The notes below the pieces were generated by a model, which was given only the letters and a program-made list of their open reading frames with translations, was not told the origin of the DNA and did no database searches. A stretch of DNA of 64,000 nt from Morinoia aosen (taxonomy: Eukaryota; Arthropoda; Malacostraca; Amphipoda; Talitridae): positions 51,444,020 to 51,508,019 of the forward strand of contig CM059567.1 of NCBI GenBank assembly GCA_030386875.1. Reading direction: 5' to 3'. Within the stretch, counting starts at the first letter, position 1, and each line of letters opens with the position of its first letter. The translations under genes were made by a program, and so were the position numbers. Of this stretch, positions 24,701 to 30,700 are shown piece after piece.

Positions 24701-27700
24701 GCAGCGTCCTGGCTGCTCGCAGAGTGAACGGCTGGGGAGGGGAACTTAAAGAAGGATTTTCTGAAGGCATCGCAATAATTTGGGTAAATTTAATATCAAA
24801 AATATCATTTCAAAATTGCACTGGGCGAAATAAAATTTGGTTGAGTATTGAACGTCCGTGAACGTGGAAGGAAATTAAAAGTTAAAATTTCAAGCAAAAC
24901 CGAGGAATAAAGTTTTCTTTGACTATAATACAATGGTACTCCTCTCATCGTAGTTGTAGTGACGAGAAGGTGCAGGGTGGCAGACTAGAGTTCAGAAAGT
25001 GAGGTCATTCTCATATACAAAGCAAAAGTTACAGCTACTGGGGGAATAGAGTTATCGAAGGACGAGATTACGTGAGGTCTGAAGGAGGATTGGAGTCTTA
25101 GGAACCGAGGAAACTAAACTGTGAGATAAAAACGTTGTCATACAAATCAACACCTAAAAATGCTAACAAAATAAGATTATTTTACAACGTGGAGGCACTA
25201 TAGAAGCCTGACTCTTGAAGCGTCACAGCTAAAATAAAACTAGAAACAATAACAACTTCCGCTAGCCTTCGGTCAGTCAAGCTTAGGGAACAATGCATCG
25301 ACCAATAACTCATCCACACCAGAGGCATTTCAACTCGCGCAAAATGTGTGGTCGAGCAGGTATAAATAATGGTAGAGATAGAGAAGAAAGGGAAGAGTAG
25401 AGGCACAAACTGAGGAGCTCTAAACCACAATCGTTAAGAACACTAATGCAGCGGAGATGATACGGAGAAAACTTTACGGAGCAGCACCTGTTTCTGGAAC
25501 ACTGTCTGCATCTGCTGCGTCATAGCTCTCTCTTCTTCCTTGCCTGCAGTGATGGACTTGGGATTAGCACGACACTCGCACAGACACTCCTCGAAATTCG
25601 GCCGCCTGCGTAAAACACTTCGGGTTCCTTTATTTACTGTTGCTACGCACCACTTGCTGCGAGATGTGCTCAGAATTGTACCGTAATGGATTACTGCAAA
25701 TATGTCTAGAAAACAGCAGATGTGTTAAAATGGTATGATGATATTAGTACAGAAGCATATCATTTTAGATCTATATTTCATTTATGAGTTTAGAAGTAAG
25801 AATTTAGTCTAAAACTTGTTAGGTAAATGAAAGCTAACATCGGTACCTTTACTGCGGGTTAACCTAGATTTCTATTTGCGTAAGATTGCCTGGAACTACA
25901 TTACGGTCCTAAACCTTGACTACGTGGAAAAAATTAAACTTACAAACTTCTCATTTTCTGGTAACTCTTCTAAAGTACGGAAATTAGTGAGCAGTATTGC
26001 CAGGTCAGCGGTATTTTACGTTCTGCAACCGATAAACCTTTAAACAGTGAAAAATTGTAAAATAGAGAACATTAAGCTCGAGGACTAAGACGAGACGTCT
26101 TCATCATTTGTATTCGATATAATGAATGGCAAAGCAGCGGCGTGCGCACAAGCGAGTGCTGGTCTTCGCTGAAATGAAGGCCCGAAGTGCCTTACGAGGG
26201 GTGGGATATGTGGTACACACAGGCTTGTACAGACACCAATATTACTTGAGTACACCAATATTATAACAATACTGCTCAGTTCTAACGAAATTAAAACTAA
26301 GATTAATTTTGAGGACAATTATTCTATGGAGAATCGAAGAAATGAAGGATGGATGCTCGTGGAATTGATGTTGCACCTATGGGTAATATGAAAAAAAGAT
26401 CATGTTAGAAGGCATGAACATGCTATGGCCAGAATACGGTTTTGAGAATCCGCCCCTGAAATAACTCAATTACGGGCGACACGAGTCTACAGTAGACAAG
26501 AATACAGGTATGAAAGTAGAAATATATCCATTTGAAGTCACAAGTTTTCAAAAACGTGACTAAGTTCACAACGCTTCTAAATTCAGAAATGATGCCTTCT
26601 TCCCCGGGTGGAAGAACAGCTTAGTACTTCCCTTTTAAATCACCAACCTTGATAGGCTTACAGATGATAGCACTATTACCAAGGTCGTCAGATTAGGTGA
26701 GTATGATGTAATGAGAATTTCGAAAGTATATTATTACTTCCAGGCAAGAGCAAAGGTAGAAAAACTATTATCCCTGACGGTGAAAGCTACAGAGTACGCA
26801 AGAAAAAGTTTTAGATCGAGAGTTGCTGCTAAAATTACTAGTTGTTAAGTCAATGAGTTGAGACCTCAAATGCATCCAAATTTTGACATGTTAACATGAA
26901 CTCAGTTTTGACCATCTTGAATTGATGCTTCTCTTAGCTTCACAACAGTGAATTCGTTAACAGGACAGTTTATTGAACAACGAAGACACGCGCTTGTCAC
27001 ACACACGCACACAAAATTCGAAAAAATTCTCAGCTCAGAAGTAAGAGAATTAGTGTAAAGCAAAAGCTTCCAATTATATTCTGAGAAGCTTCACATAATT
27101 AGGACAGAGTTGCGATGGTGAAGGAAACCGGCGTGTTGACGCAGAATAATGCAAAAATAAAGTTATTTTGTTATTTTTGAGACTTTAAAGGGGAAAATAG
27201 AAATTAAACATACAGTCCAAGAGTATTTTCGAATGGTGTTGGATATACTCGTACACGAAAGAAAAATGGATTAGCTTGATTAAGTGTCAATTTCTAAAGA
27301 ATATACACGGACAAAGTGAAAGGTTCTCCATGATGTTCACCAGGTATGAATGCAAAAAAAAAAACATTTATTTCCTCCAAAAGCTTAAGTTATTTGGCGC
27401 ACACTGTAAACTGCTCCACAACCCTATAATTTCGATTCTTCAGGCAGGTAAGAGCCATCTGATTTTAGTCATTTATAAGTGCGTACTCCAAATGCTACTA
27501 AGAGAACCCGGAAAGAAAACCCATTATGTGCAGCTTCAATTTTCATAAGCGGAAAGCTACAGAGTTATTTTGGGAGCAAAACTTCAAAAGAGAAACGTTT
27601 CTCAAAATTTCGAATGTGAGTTCTATCACGAACAATTCGTAGTACAAGCAAGGATGGGAGGCTGTTTTAGACTGGCAGCGACACATGGAAGCGCACACTG

Positions 27701-30700
27701 ATAAGCTCAGAGGCCAGCATACTGTGTGGCGCCTGACAGCAGGACGTGAACGGTGCCGAGCCCCGCCGCACGAAGGCCAAATAAGGCGACGGGGGAGCGG
27801 ACGGAACTTTACGTTTGCTCGCCGGGAACTTGGGTGACTTCACTTTTGATAGCGAGTCTGGGGAACGCGAAGGTTTGCAAGTGATGCCAGATGGCCAGAT
27901 GTGGGATGTGTTGAGACCGTCTGTCCTAGCTCTTGATGATTTAGCTAAGAAAACTATAGGTTCTTAAGAAATTAATTGAGCGACAAAGATGGTAGAGAAA
28001 TGGTAGGGAAGATAGCTGAAGCATAGAAGGAAAGTACCCCTCCATCAAGAGATGAGTTAATACAACAAATATGAATGAAAGTGTGGCAATTGACTCGTTT
28101 ATCTGTAACACGAAATCTATTCTAAAAATGAAAGTATCAATAGTTTGACTCTAAAATTAGAAAGTTACTAGCTAAAATTAGTCTATAACGTTCAGTTATA
28201 GAATAAATACAGTGAACAGAGACGTGCATAAGCTTAAACGGCTTCCCAAACTTGAAATTTATGGACAAAATTTTCCCAAAAACGAGTGGTAAAGTATGAC
28301 GTCTGAAAAGATGAAGATTCAAATATTGCTTATTATTTTTGTGTCTGGAAATGAAGAGAACATGGGGTAAGAAAATCATGAATTCTAAGGTATTATATAT
28401 TTCTTTTTCGAAATAAAATAAGTCCAGCGATACTTTAGTGCCACATCAGGGACACAACGTATGCTTATCTAAAATATAGCGCTCACTTTTTATTTTGTGA
28501 AATAGAACTGTGCTAGTTTATAACTAATAGAATAACAATGATACTCTAGAGTGAACTATCAGTTCAAGTTTTTACAAAGGGCCCAATTTAAATAGATTTA
28601 TCATCTAGCGTTGACTTTTTCATTTCAGGTAGCCCACACATTGGGAAATGGCCACGTGAATAATGTGTTTAGCCATTGAAAAGTAATTTAAATACTGGTA
28701 GCATTATCCGTAGATTTAATGCAAAATTTTCTCGTTCTAAAGGAAGCAGAAGAAAAGCTTCCTAGTCGCCGCTACAGTTCAGTCCAAACACCGAGACGTG
28801 AGTGACAAAGAGGAACAGGAATGTGCTGCCTCCCGCAGAACTGCAGTCATTATTAAGACCTCGGGTTTGATGACATTCGTTCCTGTGATGGCTTTCTTTT
28901 ATAGACAACCGATCATTTTTGTAACGTCATGTTTCTAGCAACGTGAAAATGATCGTTTTAAGCGTTTTGATTACTAAAATTACGAACAACTAATTGGGAT
29001 TTTTTATTATAGAAAATAAAAATCAAAACTATTTTCTACACCCAGAAGAAAATTACATTCCAAACATCTATAGATTTCTCCTCCATAATAACAAGTTGAG
29101 AGATCAGAACAGGATATTTTCTGCATGTAATTATACGTATTGACTGCGCAATAAATATCATAAATCTCATCAAGATTATTGAGGTAAGCCACCAAATAAT
29201 ATGGAGCTCATCATACACCCATACGCTGGCATTTTTAAATTTTGCCGCTACGGTGATCTATGATCATTATGCAAGTTCACGGATGTCATCCGGACGCATC
29301 ATTGAGGTTATGGAATTGGACTTGTATAATAATTGAGCATTGAGGTTGATACAACTGCGGTCAACCGGTGACCTCTTGCGAATAAAACTTCAACCGAAGA
29401 GAGGAAAATGAGAAAATGCGGTGTTTAAATGACCGAAATTTAGCATTGGCCGACCGTGAGAATTAGCCTTGTACCTATTGACTTAAAAAGATGATGTTTG
29501 CACTGACATTCATGTCCCGTGTTAACAGTGGTGTAGTTTCCTTCATGTCGTTCCTCTATAGTCGGGGCAGAGTTCCTCGTTACTGTACTAAGATCTTGTT
29601 GTTGGTATACGTTCAGTGCTAAATAAAAGAGAATCTTTGGTCTCGCAGCATCAAGAATCGAGAATTGTTTTTGAATGGGACCTTAATACACTGAAATAGA
29701 GTTTCCGATCAACATTCAGAAGCTCGGAAGTAATTGTCACCTGCACTTCATCGCTGCAATGGCATACGGAAGAGTACCGGTGAGAGTCGATCTGTAAGCT
29801 TCTTATTTAGAAGTGAAATAACTAGTAAAATATGATGTTAACATAGAGGAAAATATCTTTCATCTTCATCGTCTGAATTAGTAAAGCCTGAGTGTAAGTT
29901 TGCCAAGAATTTCTCGGATTTAATTCCTCCACCATCTATACTCTGATATCAACTCTATTTATTTCATATGTGACTTATGGAAAGATGTAGGCAAGATCGA
30001 TTACTGAACAAGTTAGTTTCTCACCCAAAGTTTACAGTTCGAGAATATCGCCACAAATATAAGCAGCGGCCACTCCACCCTCGCCCTCCACTGTGGATGA
30101 GAAGCTTAACTGCCTCACTTGACGACATACGAGTGGAGCTACGACGGCAGAGCAGTTTGGACCCAATGTTTGTGTCATCATTTCACTCAAGCTTGTAAGT
30201 TGATCTTTGTGTCATTTTGCATGAAGCAATATTACCTGATTATATTTTCGAATGAAGCAATATTACCTAATTATATTTTTGAATGAAGCAATATTAACTA
30301 ATTATTTTTTTGAATGAAGCAATATTACCTGATAATATTTTTAAATGAAGAAATATTACTTAATTATAGATTGCCTCTCATGAAGATAGCAGAATGAACG
30401 AAGAGCTCATTCATATTTAAGATAGAAGGAATGAAAGAAGGAGGAAGTGCATTCTTAGATGTTTAAAATTTCATTCAGCTTTTATGCTCATACTCACCCT
30501 AACACTTAAATTTTCTTCAAGGAAACTCTAAACAGCTAATCTTCAAACTTACTTTAAGCGGTTTCATGTGTAACCTCATCTTGAACTTTTATACTTCAGG
30601 CTCTTTTTTAACTTTTACACTTCAAACTGGGTTTAAAGTCCAAGACTTGAATCTAAATTAAACTCACCGATGCCCTTCTGCTGCAACATCTCGAGAAGTT

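Larger units (their letters stand above)
22190..25487. other. brp intron between cassettes C1 and C2
   Basis: Contains the uncertain open frame at 22929-23165 and the 33-bp repeat at 23660-23775. The remainder is AT-rich with no recognisable gene. Confidence 0.7.
25544..30667. other. brp intron between exons B and C1
   Basis: 5.1 kb, mostly AT-rich. Holds the GC-rich open segment 27667-27944, the plus-strand exon candidate 30038-30194 and the 31-bp repeat. Nothing else recognised. Confidence 0.7.
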
